Origin: an uncultured Shinella sp.
GTDB lineage: Bacteria > Pseudomonadota > Alphaproteobacteria > Rhizobiales > Rhizobiaceae
Length of the DNA stretch: 18,715 bases
Reading direction: 5' to 3'
Assembly: GCF_946479415.1 (NCBI RefSeq)
Contig: NZ_CAMLFY010000085.1
Location: 1-18,715 of the forward strand
The notes under the pieces are model-generated. The model ran no database searches. It was not told the DNA's origin and worked only from the letters and a program-made list of their open reading frames with translations. Below, one piece after another: positions 5,641 to 13,081 of this stretch. The position numbers and the translations under genes are program-made. Each line of letters starts with the position of its first letter. The first letter of the stretch is position 1.

Positions 5641-6702
5641 TCACGTCTCGTCGCGCCGGCTGTTGCCGGAGCCCGGCGTCAGGTCGCCGATGAAATCGCC
5701 GATACCGGGGCGTTTCAGCGCGCGAAACGGCATCGGGCGGCAGAGGTCCATGGCTGCAATACCGATCCGGGCCGTCATCAGGCCGTTGATGACGCCTTCA
5801 CCGAGGCGGGCGGAGAGTTTCGAGGCCAGCCCATGGCCCAGCACTTGCTGCACGAGGCTATCGCCCATGGCGATCGAGCCGGTGACGGCGAGATGGGCGA
5901 TGACGTCGCGCATCAGCCTGAGCATGCCGAGCTTGCCCGGCCGGCCGCCGTAGAGTTCCGCCATGCCGCGCACCAGCCGGCTGCTTTCGTAGATGACATA
6001 GCCGAGATCGACCAGCGCGCGGGGGCTGACGGCGGTGACGATGGAGACGCGTTTCGCCGATCCGAGGATGAGCGCGCGCGCCTCGCGGTCGAGCGGCCCC
6101 ATCAGTTCGCGTTCGGCGAGATCGACGAGATGAGCCGAATCGATGATCTCGCCCTCCGTCTCGGCAAGCCGCGTGCGGCCGCGCGCCGTCTGCGGGCGGG
6201 CGGAGAGGAGCGTGACGAGGCGGGCAACGATGGCACGGCCTGCCGCCGGTTTCGGCGCGGCGATGGCCTCCGTGACATCGCGCTTCAGGTCCTGCACGGC
6301 GGCAAGGCGGCGCAGACCCCAGGCCTCGCGCAGCACGACGCCAAGAAGGGCGAGCACGGCGACGACCGTCGCGCCGATGGCGAGATAGCCGAGCCAGTCG
6401 TTGCGGCTGAACAAGTCGCGGATCAGCGCATCGACCCAGAGGCCGACGGCGAGCGAGAGGAGGAGGCCGAGCGCGCCGATGGCGATGCGGCCGAAGGTGA
6501 GGCGGCGCGGGCGAGGCGTGGCGACCGGCGGGACGAGATCCGGCAGGTCCGTCGTCGTCGTAATGAAGGGATCGTCGGCATCCGGCGTCAGGGTCACGGC
6601 ATTGTCGAAGGCGGCCGGCTTGCGCGGCTCGCTGCGCACCGGCGGCACCGTGGTATCCGATGGCAGCGAGAAGGCTGCGGGCTTGCGCGGACGGTCGTTC
6701 AT
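5641..6702 (-). CDS. YcjF / TIGR01620-family inner-membrane protein
   Basis: 353 residues. The N-terminal 100 residues are polar and Pro-rich (repeat of RKPAAF at both ends of the first 30 residues). Two membrane helices follow, about residues 90-112 (IAIGALGLLLSLAVGLWV) and 124-146 (WLGYLAIGATVVAVLALLG), then a DUF697-type helical domain to about 330 containing RVSIVTAVSPRALVDLGYVIYE and DVIAHLAVTGSIAMGDSLV. This layout matches the YcjF family. The start ATG overlaps the stop of the ycjX-like gene by four bases (ATGA), so the pair is one operon. In Escherichia coli ycjX-ycjF lies beside the phage-shock genes; the exact role is unknown, perhaps a membrane-stress or membrane-GTPase partner. 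Confidence 0.9.
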   Translation of the reverse strand: MNDRPRKPAAFSLPSDTTVPPVRSEPRKPAAFDNAVTLTPDADDPFITTTTDLPDLVPPVATPRPRRLTFGRIAIGALGLLLSLAVGLWVDALIRDLFSRNDWLGYLAIGATVVAVLALLGVVLREAWGLRRLAAVQDLKRDVTEAIAAPKPAAGRAIVARLVTLLSARPQTARGRTRLAETEGEIIDSAHLVDLAERELMGPLDREARALILGSAKRVSIVTAVSPRALVDLGYVIYESSRLVRGMAELYGGRPGKLGMLRLMRDVIAHLAVTGSIAMGDSLVQQVLGHGLASKLSARLGEGVINGLMTARIGIAAMDLCRPMPFRALKRPGIGDFIGDLTPGSGNSRRDET

Positions 6703-8162
6703 GCCAGCCGGTCTCCGATCAGATATTGCAGCGCTCGGTCGAGCCGGATGTGCGGCACCGACAGTTTCAGGCCGCCGCCGGTCTCCTCGATATGCGGCGG
6801 GCGGAAGCGCACGAAATTGAGAAGGCCTTCAGAATGCGATTCAAGCGCTTCAAAAAGTGAATCCGGATTTTCCGGCAAGTCACCGGGAAATATGGCGGTT
6901 TTCCTTTCGCCGTCGAAGATCTCGCCATTGATCTTCTCGCCCTTCATCGGCACGCCGACGATGACGGGCAGGTCCTCGCCATCGTGTTTGACGGTCGCCT
7001 CGCGGGTGGCGCGCACAGAGGCGAGCGCCATGACTTCGATGCCCGCGCCGCTCATGCCGATGCGTTCGATGGCGCGCTCGACCAGCCGCCGCGTGACGGC
7101 TTCGAGCCGCGCGTGGCTTTCGTGGTGCAGGTGGTCCGCCTTGGTCGCGGCGATCACGATGCGGTCGATACGGCGGGTGACGAAGGAGGATAGAAAGCTG
7201 TTGGTGCCGGAACGAAAACAATCGAGCACGTCGCCCAGCGCCCGCTCCAGATCATGCACTGCTTCCGCGCCACGATTGATCGCCTGCAGCGCGTCGATCA
7301 GCACGATCTGCCGGTCGAGGCGGGCGAAGTGCTCGCGGAAGAATGGCCGTACCACATGGGTCTTATAGGCCTCGTAACGCCGCTCCATCATCGCCTGCAG
7401 CGAGCCCTTGGCGGGGGTGCCGCTCGTGAGGTTCGGCAAGGGCGCGAAGGTAAGCGCCGGCGATCCATCGAGATCGCCGGGCATCAGGAAGCGGCCGGGC
7501 GGCAAAGTGGAGAGCGAGCGCTCGTCGGATTTGCAGGCCTTCAGATAGGCGGTGAAACTCTCCGCCAGCGCTCGCGCGGTCGCTTCGGATGCATCGGCTG
7601 CGGGATCGACCGTGCCGGACAGCGCCAGCCAGTCGCGCGCAAGCTCGGCGCGGATGCCGGACCCGGCGAGCGTCACGGTATTTTCGCTGAAGGTGCGGAA
7701 ATCCTGCGCCAGCAGCGGCAGGTCGAGCAGCCATTCGCCGGGATAATCGACGATGTCGATGGAGAGTTTTCCCGGCGAGAACAGCCGGCCCCAACCGGAG
7801 GCGCTTTCATAGTCGAGCGTGATGCGCAGCTGCGAAATGGCGCGCGTCGAGTCGGGCCAGAGGCGATCGGCGACGAGGGCGCGGATATGGTCCTCATATT
7901 GGAAGCGCGGCACGGCGTCGTCGGGCTGCGGCTCCAGCCGGATCTTCGAGACGCGGCCGGAGCGGCCCGCCTCGAACAGCGGCAGGCGGCCGCCGTTCAG
8001 CAGGTTGTGCACCAGCGAGGAGATGAAAACCGTCTTGCCGGCGCGCGACAGTCCCGTCACACCAAGCCGGATCGACGGATGGACGAGATTGGCGGCGCGG
8101 CCGGTCAGCGCGTCGAGCGCGAGCAGGGCTTCATCGGTGAGAGTGGTCAGGCTAGGGGGCAA
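6699..8162 (-). CDS. YcjX-family (DUF463) predicted GTPase
   Basis: 487 residues, normal for the family. The start is TTG at 8162-8160, with GGAAAG five bases before it; no in-frame ATG lies near that spot. Walker A is GLSRAGKT (37-44), the DxxG switch II is Asp139-Tyr-Pro-Gly142 in SIDIVDYPGEWLLDL, and a TKxD-type base-specificity motif occurs in IVIAATKADHLHH. It is a soluble P-loop NTPase probably acting with the membrane protein encoded next to it, whose start overlaps its stop by four bases. The FQYE and RLWPDSTRAIS segments are also typical of YcjX. Substrate and cellular job are not established. A CTATAT -10-like box stands 25 bases upstream (8192-8187). Confidence 0.93.
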   Translation of the reverse strand: MPPSLTTLTDEALLALDALTGRAANLVHPSIRLGVTGLSRAGKTVFISSLVHNLLNGGRLPLFEAGRSGRVSKIRLEPQPDDAVPRFQYEDHIRALVADRLWPDSTRAISQLRITLDYESASGWGRLFSPGKLSIDIVDYPGEWLLDLPLLAQDFRTFSENTVTLAGSGIRAELARDWLALSGTVDPAADASEATARALAESFTAYLKACKSDERSLSTLPPGRFLMPGDLDGSPALTFAPLPNLTSGTPAKGSLQAMMERRYEAYKTHVVRPFFREHFARLDRQIVLIDALQAINRGAEAVHDLERALGDVLDCFRSGTNSFLSSFVTRRIDRIVIAATKADHLHHESHARLEAVTRRLVERAIERIGMSGAGIEVMALASVRATREATVKHDGEDLPVIVGVPMKGEKINGEIFDGERKTAIFPGDLPENPDSLFEALESHSEGLLNFVRFRPPHIEETGGGLKLSVPHIRLDRALQYLIGDRLA

Positions 8163-8186
8163 GGTCTCTTTCCAGCATCGATCGCG

Positions 8187-8192
8187 ATATAG
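8187..8192 (-). promoter_or_regulatory. Candidate -10 box of ycjX-ycjF
   Basis: On the minus strand CTATAT, the favoured -10 form in rhizobia, lies 25 bases before the TTG start in the 67-base gap after the sixA-like gene. The -35 region (CTTTTT, 17 bases upstream) is poor. Confidence 0.3.
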
Positions 8193-8229
8193 GAACCGAA
8201 ATCCGGCGAAAAAAGAGGCCGCCGTCTTC

Positions 8230-8754
8230 TCAGCGCGCGGGGCGCGGCGTCATGAAGCCGGCAAGGCAGGCGCCGGTATAGTCCTCTTCCGTCGGACGCT
8301 TGTCGAAATCGAGGATCGCAAGGCCGGCGGTGGGGTAGCCGAAAGGGGCCGCGGTTTCGGCGATCTCCTTGCCGACGAGGCGGTGGAGGAATTCCTCGAT
8401 CATGGGATTGTGGCCGACGACCATGACGGAGGTTTCCTGCCGCTCGGCGAAGGCGAGTTCGGCATAGGTGTCGATGGTGCCGGAATAGAGCTGATCGATA
8501 TAGTCGATGGACAGTTCCTCGCTGACGGTGCGCTGGAACGGTTCGCTGGTCTGCCGGCAGCGCACGGCTGTGGAGGATAAAATGAGATCGGGTTTGTAGC
8601 CCTGGTCGGCCGCTTCCTCGGCGATCACCTCGGCCTCGGCAAAGCCGTCGTCGTCGAGCGTGCGGTCGAAATCGGTCTTGCCCGGTTCGGCCCAGGCGGC
8701 GCGGGCGTGGCGAAGGAGATAAAGCCGGAAGGCCGGCGCGCCGAAAGATGCCAC
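8230..8754 (-). CDS. SixA-type histidine phosphatase
   Basis: 174 residues from GTG at 8754, chosen because GGAG (8765-8762) stands seven bases before it and the fold begins at once (ASFGAPAFRLYLLRHARAAW). An ATG at 8784 would add ten residues but has a weak ribosome site. It belongs to the histidine phosphatase superfamily: catalytic His in LRHARAAW, then TSEPFQ, the acid/base glutamate region SIDYIDQLYSGT, and the second His in VVGHNPMIEE. The small size fits the SixA branch, which in Escherichia coli dephosphorylates the Hpt domain of phosphotransferase or ArcB proteins; the substrate here is unknown. An orphan Hpt and CckA lie in the window, but not adjacent. It sits between the GGDEF-EAL and ycjX-like genes in the same direction. 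Confidence 0.9.
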   Translation of the reverse strand: MASFGAPAFRLYLLRHARAAWAEPGKTDFDRTLDDDGFAEAEVIAEEAADQGYKPDLILSSTAVRCRQTSEPFQRTVSEELSIDYIDQLYSGTIDTYAELAFAERQETSVMVVGHNPMIEEFLHRLVGKEIAETAAPFGYPTAGLAILDFDKRPTEEDYTGACLAGFMTPRPAR

Positions 8755-8827
8755 GTCTGTTCTCCATCGCCTGCGGCCGGACATCCGCGCCGCGTCCAGA
8801 CTTTCATGTCTTTCCTGACGGCAAAGA

Positions 8828-10798
8828 TCAACCGGTTTTGCGCAGGACCGGATTGAGGATCGTCTCCGACGTGGCCTGATAGGCGAGCGTATCCTCCAGC
8901 TTCTGCGGCCGGGCGAAGTAGTAGCCCTGCATCATGCGGCAGCCGAGTGCGCGCAGCGCCGCCACCTGTTCGGCCGTCTCCATGCCCTCCACGACACAGA
9001 CACAGCCGACATTGCGCGAGAGATCGACGATGGTCTTGACGATGCTGCGGCTCAGTTCATTCGTCGCGATATCGACGATGAAGCTGCGGTCGATCTTGAT
9101 CTTGGTGAGCGGCAGCCTGTGCACATAGCTGAGGCTGGAATGGCCCGTGCCGAAATCATCGAGTGCTACGCCGATGCCGCGTTCGGCAAAGCGGCGGATG
9201 TTGTCGGCGGCGAGCGCGAAATTGCGCATGACGGCGGTTTCCGTCACCTCGATATCGAGGCGGGTTGGATCGATGCCGCTTTCGGCGATGATGTCGAGCA
9301 GCGCGTCGACCGTCTTGTTGGAGACGACGTCGCGCGTCGAGAGATTGACGGAGAGGCGGATGTGGTCGGGCCAGGTCTTCGCCGCCTCCAGCGCCTTGCG
9401 CATCAGCACTTCGGTGAGCTTGCCGATGATGCCGGCGCGCTCGGCGGCGCGGATGAAGGTGCCGGGCGGGACCGTGCCGATGGTCGGGCTCTTCCAGCGG
9501 GCCAGTGCCTCATAGGCGGAAATGCCGCTGGTATCCGCATCCACCAGCGGCTGGAAGGCGAGGTACATTTCCTGCTCGAAATCGGCCGCCCGCAAGGCCT
9601 GCTGGATACGGCCCTGTTCGCTGATTTCGGCCTCATGCTCGGCGGAAAAGACGACCGCCGTGCCGCGAAAATTCTGCTTGGCGAGATAGAGAGCGAAATC
9701 CGCGCGGTCGAAAAGCCGGTCCGCCGTGGTGCCGGCCTCGCCGAGGATGGAAATGCCGAGCGAGCCGGAGACCCGCGCCGCCTGGCCGCTCAGAACATAG
9801 GGTTCCTGCAAGGCCGCGCAGATTTCCTCGCCGAGGGCACTCAGGTGATCCGGACTGGAGGTGCCTTCGAAAATGAGGCCGAATTCGTCACCGCCGAGGC
9901 GGGCGGGGAAGATATTCTGTCGCGCAAGCGCCGTGAGCCGTTCGCCGACCTCCACGAGGAGTTTGTCGCCGATGCTGTGGCCGAACGTGTCGTTGACCGG
10001 CTTGAAGCCGTCGAGGTCGATGAGGCCGAGCGCGAGGCCCGTGCCGTTCTGCTCGGCCAGAGCGAGGCGCTTTTCGAGTTCGGCGCGGAACTGGCGGCGG
10101 TTCGGCAGGTTGGTCAGGCTGTCGAGATTGGCGAGGCGATGGTTTTCGTCGCTGAGGCGCTGGGTCTCGGCCTGGCGGGCGGTGAGCTCCTTCTGCGACT
10201 GAATGAGCGCACGGAAATCCCGGTAATAGGTCAGGAGAATGAACACCATGGCGACCGTGACGAGCGCGACGTTGAGCGCGAGCGCCGTGAAGACCGGATT
10301 GCCCGACGTGCCGAAGAAGATGGTGAAGGGGCCGAGCACGATCGCCGTCAGCGCCAGCGCTGCCGCGCGCAGATGCATCAGGCAGAAGATGCAGCCGATG
10401 ACCGTGTTGGCCATGTAGAAGGCGACATGGGACTGCTGGTAGGCATCACCATAGGGAAAGAGGCTGAGCGACCACGCGCAGAAACCGGCGCCCAGGAGAG
10501 CGGTGAGGCGATAGGTCGAGCGCAGGCGGCCGGTCGCCTCTTCGTGCGTATAGCGCCTGTGGCGGCTGAACCACCAGTGCACCAGCCGGAAGAGGCTGAC
10601 GGCATAGAGCAGGGAGGGAATATAAAGCGTCAGGGCCGCGGGCGCGGTCTCGAAGTGGGTCACGGTCAGCGCGACCGTGTTCGTCACCAACATGAAGTAG
10701 AGCAGCGGCACCTGCTTGGTGAACGCAGCAAGCTGCGCCTGTACGAGCTCCGGATCGCCAGCCTCGATCGAGAGAGTTGCCTTCAAATTGCGAAACAT
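8828..10798 (-). CDS. Membrane-bound GGDEF-EAL c-di-GMP protein
   Basis: 656 residues from ATG at 10798; GGAG lies ten bases before it, while the 28 residues from a further upstream start look non-coding. Residues about 25-190 hold five or six hydrophobic segments (starting VPLLYFMLVTNTVALTV) and form an unnamed membrane sensor, followed by a coiled-coil linker (ALIQSQKELTARQAETQRL). The GGDEF domain spans about 215-380 with GGDEF at 302-306 intact and the DLDGFKPVNDTFGHSIGD metal/substrate loop. The EAL domain spans about 400-640 with EAL at 430-432, NLS, ETAVM, DDFGTG (547-552), KIDRSF and VEGMET. Both sites look active, so it may make and break c-di-GMP, one domain possibly serving as a sensor. 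Alone in its transcription unit; no visible signal ligand. Confidence 0.95.
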   Translation of the reverse strand: MFRNLKATLSIEAGDPELVQAQLAAFTKQVPLLYFMLVTNTVALTVTHFETAPAALTLYIPSLLYAVSLFRLVHWWFSRHRRYTHEEATGRLRSTYRLTALLGAGFCAWSLSLFPYGDAYQQSHVAFYMANTVIGCIFCLMHLRAAALALTAIVLGPFTIFFGTSGNPVFTALALNVALVTVAMVFILLTYYRDFRALIQSQKELTARQAETQRLSDENHRLANLDSLTNLPNRRQFRAELEKRLALAEQNGTGLALGLIDLDGFKPVNDTFGHSIGDKLLVEVGERLTALARQNIFPARLGGDEFGLIFEGTSSPDHLSALGEEICAALQEPYVLSGQAARVSGSLGISILGEAGTTADRLFDRADFALYLAKQNFRGTAVVFSAEHEAEISEQGRIQQALRAADFEQEMYLAFQPLVDADTSGISAYEALARWKSPTIGTVPPGTFIRAAERAGIIGKLTEVLMRKALEAAKTWPDHIRLSVNLSTRDVVSNKTVDALLDIIAESGIDPTRLDIEVTETAVMRNFALAADNIRRFAERGIGVALDDFGTGHSSLSYVHRLPLTKIKIDRSFIVDIATNELSRSIVKTIVDLSRNVGCVCVVEGMETAEQVAALRALGCRMMQGYYFARPQKLEDTLAYQATSETILNPVLRKTG

Positions 10799-10950
10799 CA
10801 AAAATGCGCTCCTGCCCCACGGCGAATAGAAGCACGACTTGCTAAAATAATTCTGAATCCGGCTTCCCGGACAGTTTCGCAAAAGAAAATGGGCCCATCA
10901 TCCGTTTAGGAACAAACACCCTGTGCCTGAATTGAGGGCAGGTCGTTCAG

Positions 10951-10990
10951 GCCCATCGCGAAGCCAGCGTCCTTGCGAATGGGCGGTCTT
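10951..10990 (+). terminator. Terminator-like hairpin upstream of dksA
   Basis: GCCCAT-CGC-g-AAG pairs with CTT-GCG-a-ATGGGC (10951-10963 with 10972-10984), 12 base pairs with two single-base bulges and an eight-base loop, followed by GGTCTTTT. It points towards dksA and has no gene to its left to terminate, so it may be a leader attenuator or a chance structure. Confidence 0.35.
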
Positions 10991-11154
10991 TTGGGCGCTG
11001 CTGCGGGCCGGTTTTGCCATCCCGTTGTAATCTTGATGAAATATTAGTCTGGCAGGGTCTAAAATAAAGGCGTGCGCGAAAACCGTGGGTAAGTTCCGAC
11101 AGGCTTGAATCGCGCTACCCGTGGGGATATACAGCGCGCCTTGAGATGTTCTTC

Positions 11155-11159
11155 AGGAG
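11155..11159 (+). promoter_or_regulatory. dksA: Ribosome site deciding the dksA TTG start
   Basis: AGGAG stands seven bases before TTG at 11167. The only upstream in-frame ATG (11146) lies before this site and has none of its own. Confidence 0.8.
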
Positions 11160-11166
11160 AATCGCG

Positions 11167-11586
11167 TTGAGTGAGAAGATCGATCTTAGCAATTTCGTCC
11201 TCGATGAGGGCGAAGAATTCATGAATGCACGCCAGCGGGCTTACTTCCGTGCGAAGCTGAACGCCTGGAAAAACGACATCCTTCGCGAAGCGCGCGAAAC
11301 CCTCGATCATCTGGCGGAAGAAAGCGCCAACCACCCGGACCTCGCGGACCGGGCATCCTCGGAAACCGACCGTGCCATCGAGCTTCGGGCTCGCGACCGC
11401 CAGCGCAAGTTGATCTCCAAGATCGACGCCGCGCTCCAGCGTCTCGATGAAGGCACCTACGGCTATTGCGAGGAAACCGGCGAACCGATCGGCCTCAAGC
11501 GTCTCGACGCCCGCCCGATCGCAACGCTGTCGATCGAGGCGCAGGAGCGCCATGAGCGTCGGGAAAAGGTGTATCGCGACGAGTAA
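11167..11586 (+). CDS. dksA: DksA/TraR-family RNA polymerase cofactor, cysteine-poor type
   Basis: 139 residues from TTG at 11167, giving the N-terminus MSEKIDLSNFVLDEGEEF shared by rhizobial DksA proteins. It binds the secondary channel of RNA polymerase and, with ppGpp, tunes stringent-response promoters. The coiled-coil hairpin runs over about residues 20-95, with its tip around SSETDRAIE: the acidic pair that acts near the active site is present as Asp-Arg-Ala rather than the Asp-x-x-Asp of Escherichia coli. The C-terminal globular part is YGYCEETGEPIGLKRLDARP followed by IATLSIEAQERHE: three of the four zinc-ligand cysteines of the classic finger are replaced (Thr, Ser, Ala positions), so it should fold without zinc. 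Convergent with the FliO-like gene; a terminator lies between. Confidence 0.93.
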   Translation: MSEKIDLSNFVLDEGEEFMNARQRAYFRAKLNAWKNDILREARETLDHLAEESANHPDLADRASSETDRAIELRARDRQRKLISKIDAALQRLDEGTYGYCEETGEPIGLKRLDARPIATLSIEAQERHERREKVYRDE

Positions 11587-11638
11587 GCGTTATCAGCGGG
11601 TCTGAGGAGGTCCGCGGGTTGCGTTGACGAAGATCGAA

Positions 11639-11656
11639 CACCGGATGCATCCGGTG
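11639..11656. repeat. Perfect 18-bp palindrome after dksA
   Basis: CACCGGATGCATCCGGTG reads the same on both strands, starting 53 bases after the dksA stop. There is no T-run after it. It may be a protein-binding palindrome, or an RNA hairpin upstream of the true terminator (11694-11734). Confidence 0.6.
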
Positions 11657-11693
11657 CCGGCAGTTCTCGGACTGCGGCGCACCGAACCAAATG

Positions 11694-11734
11694 AAAAGCC
11701 GCTGGAGACATTTCGTTTCCAACGGCTTTTCCTT
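11694..11734. terminator. Bidirectional terminator between dksA and the FliO-like gene
   Basis: AAAAGCCG (11694-11701) pairs with CGGCTTTT (11723-11730), extended inside by TGGA/TCCA after one mismatch. TTTTCCTTTT follows on the plus strand and TTTTCATTTGG on the minus strand, suiting the two convergent genes. Confidence 0.75.
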
Positions 11735-11805
11735 TTGGGTCCTGCCTTTACGTCCCCACCGAAACGAGGCGGGCGCAATTCTCCAGATTCATGAAGTGCG
11801 AAGGA

Positions 11806-12765
11806 TCAGCCTTTGCGGTTTGCCGCGATCTCACCCAGCAGGCGCGCCATTTCCGCTTCGGTTTCCTCGCGGCTTTTGGCGACGGGCTGGCCCTGCGTGC
11901 CGGTCGGCGTTGCCTGAGTGGTGACGGCGGCCGGCTGTGTGGCGGGGCGGGCGGCGCTCGCTGCGGCGGCATTGCTTGCCATTTCCGCTTCGAGGATTTT
12001 CTCGAATTCGCTGACCAGCGCCGGATTGTCGGCGACATTCGTCACCGGCTTGGCGATGGCCGCGGTCGTCACGGGCCGCTGGACGGATTGCCCCGCTGTC
12101 GTTTGCGCGGTGGTCGTAACGGCGGGTTGGGTGGCCAGAACACGCTGGCGGCTCTGTTCCAGCACGTCTTCGGCGCGCCGTTCAGGTGTGCGCTGCTGGG
12201 TGGTCACCGGGATCTGCTGCTGTGTCGTGACGGGGCGAACCTGCGCGGCACGGGTGGCGGCGTCGTCTTCGCCCGCATAGAGCACCTTGCTCATCGAGGA
12301 GACGCCATCCGGAACGGCTGCCGGGCGGCGCTCGGCACTGCCCGCCGTGGCGGACGCCGCAGAACGGGCGGTGACGGCGGTTTCGGCCGCGCGCGCCGGC
12401 GTTTCCTGCAGCACCGCTGCCGGCTCCGTGCGCTCGACCTTCTGGGTCTGTTTTTCCACCGGTTGCTCGGTCGCGGCGCCCGTCGCAATGCGCGTCTCGA
12501 TGACGATGTCGGTCGGTCCGCCGATCATGATGAGATGTTCCACCTCGTCGCGGCGCACCAGCACGAGACGGCGGCGCGTGTCGATGGCGGCGGCATCCAG
12601 CACGGCCAGACGCGGCGTGCGGTTCCGGCCGCCGCGGATGAAGGGCGAGGAGGGGCGGCCTCGGATGATCCACAGGACGAGCGCGAGGCAGAGGAGGCCG
12701 AGCAGCACCACGATGGCGGCGATGACGAATTTCGTGCCGTTCTCCGCGAGAATCTCCTGGAACAT
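11806..12765 (-). CDS. FliO-like membrane protein with long low-complexity tail
   Basis: 319 residues from ATG at 12765, with AAGGAG ten bases before it. One membrane helix (about 11-33, VIAAIVVLLGLLCLALVLWII) is followed by a short domain resembling FliO of the flagellar export gate: PRLAVLDAAAIDTRRRLVLV, then RRDEVEHLIMIGGPTDIVIE (to about residue 92). The rest, over 220 residues, is Ala/Thr/Gln/Pro-rich and likely disordered (VTTQQQIPVTTQQRTPERRA and similar near-repeats) and ends in a charged helix (EFEKILEAEMAS and EETEAEMARLLGEIAANRKG). FliO is normally much shorter. Flagellar genes are not seen nearby, so the export role is family-based. Divergent from cckA with a 316-base gap. Confidence 0.72.
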   Translation of the reverse strand: MFQEILAENGTKFVIAAIVVLLGLLCLALVLWIIRGRPSSPFIRGGRNRTPRLAVLDAAAIDTRRRLVLVRRDEVEHLIMIGGPTDIVIETRIATGAATEQPVEKQTQKVERTEPAAVLQETPARAAETAVTARSAASATAGSAERRPAAVPDGVSSMSKVLYAGEDDAATRAAQVRPVTTQQQIPVTTQQRTPERRAEDVLEQSRQRVLATQPAVTTTAQTTAGQSVQRPVTTAAIAKPVTNVADNPALVSEFEKILEAEMASNAAAASAARPATQPAAVTTQATPTGTQGQPVAKSREETEAEMARLLGEIAANRKG

Positions 12766-13081
12766 GGCGCGCGCACTCCTTGTCGGCAGATGGGTCGGCA
12801 GGTGGATCGATCAGCTCGAGGGCTGCATTTGACGGCTTTTTGCGGGCTCGTACAAGCGCTTGCTGCCGCTTGTCCAGCGCCCTTTTGCCCCACCACTGTC
12901 GCGAAAATAGCGCGAGACGCCGAAATTGCGATGGTTGGGCCGGGAATATTCCCTGTGAATTCGCGCCCTTGCTTTCCCTTGATGGCTTTTTGCGCTTCCC
13001 TCGTGCAGATAAAAATGATTCTGGCATCGGATCCGGCGGCAAGCGCTGCGCCGGACCGTTGCGAATGAGGGAATGATGACG
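12766..13081. other. Divergent gap between FliO-like gene and cckA
   Basis: 316 bases without a gene. Visible are one GANTC methylation site (13017-13021), a hairpin TCCGGC-g-GCA-loop-TGC-GCCGGA (13032-13055) and the cckA ribosome site GAGGGA (13067-13072). Stretches such as GGAATATTCCC (12942-12952, a perfect 11-base inverted repeat) could be operators. No TTAA-N7-TTAA CtrA box is present. Confidence 0.5.
13032..13055 (+). promoter_or_regulatory. cckA: Hairpin in cckA leader next to the ribosome site
   Basis: TCCGGC (13032-13037) pairs with GCCGGA (13050-13055) and, past a bulged G, GCA pairs with TGC around a five-base loop. It ends 11 bases before GAGGGA (13067-13072). It could affect translation of cckA; no terminator run follows. 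Confidence 0.4.

Larger units (their letters stand above)
10799..11166. other. Divergent gap between GGDEF-EAL gene and dksA
   Basis: 368 bases without a gene. It contains an ATGGGCCCAT palindrome (10889-10898), a bulged hairpin followed by TCTTTT (10951-10990), and AT-rich promoter-like sequence at 11020-11068 (TTGATG at 11033, TAAAAT at 11060, spacing too long to be sure). The dksA leader would be long, about 90 bases or more. Confidence 0.5.

Noticed and set aside
5503..7368. Long plus-strand ORF of 621 codons
   Set aside because: Antisense to the ycjF-like and ycjX-like genes, whose motifs are clear. Its Arg/Ala/Glu/Asp-rich composition is the usual shadow of high-GC coding DNA.
9119..10909. 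Long plus-strand ORF of 596 codons
   Set aside because: Lies wholly opposite the GGDEF-EAL gene and shows no domain; a high-GC shadow.
11791..13068. Plus-strand ORF of 425 codons
   Set aside because: Antisense to the FliO-like gene and its upstream gap; low-complexity Arg/Gly/Ala/His composition.
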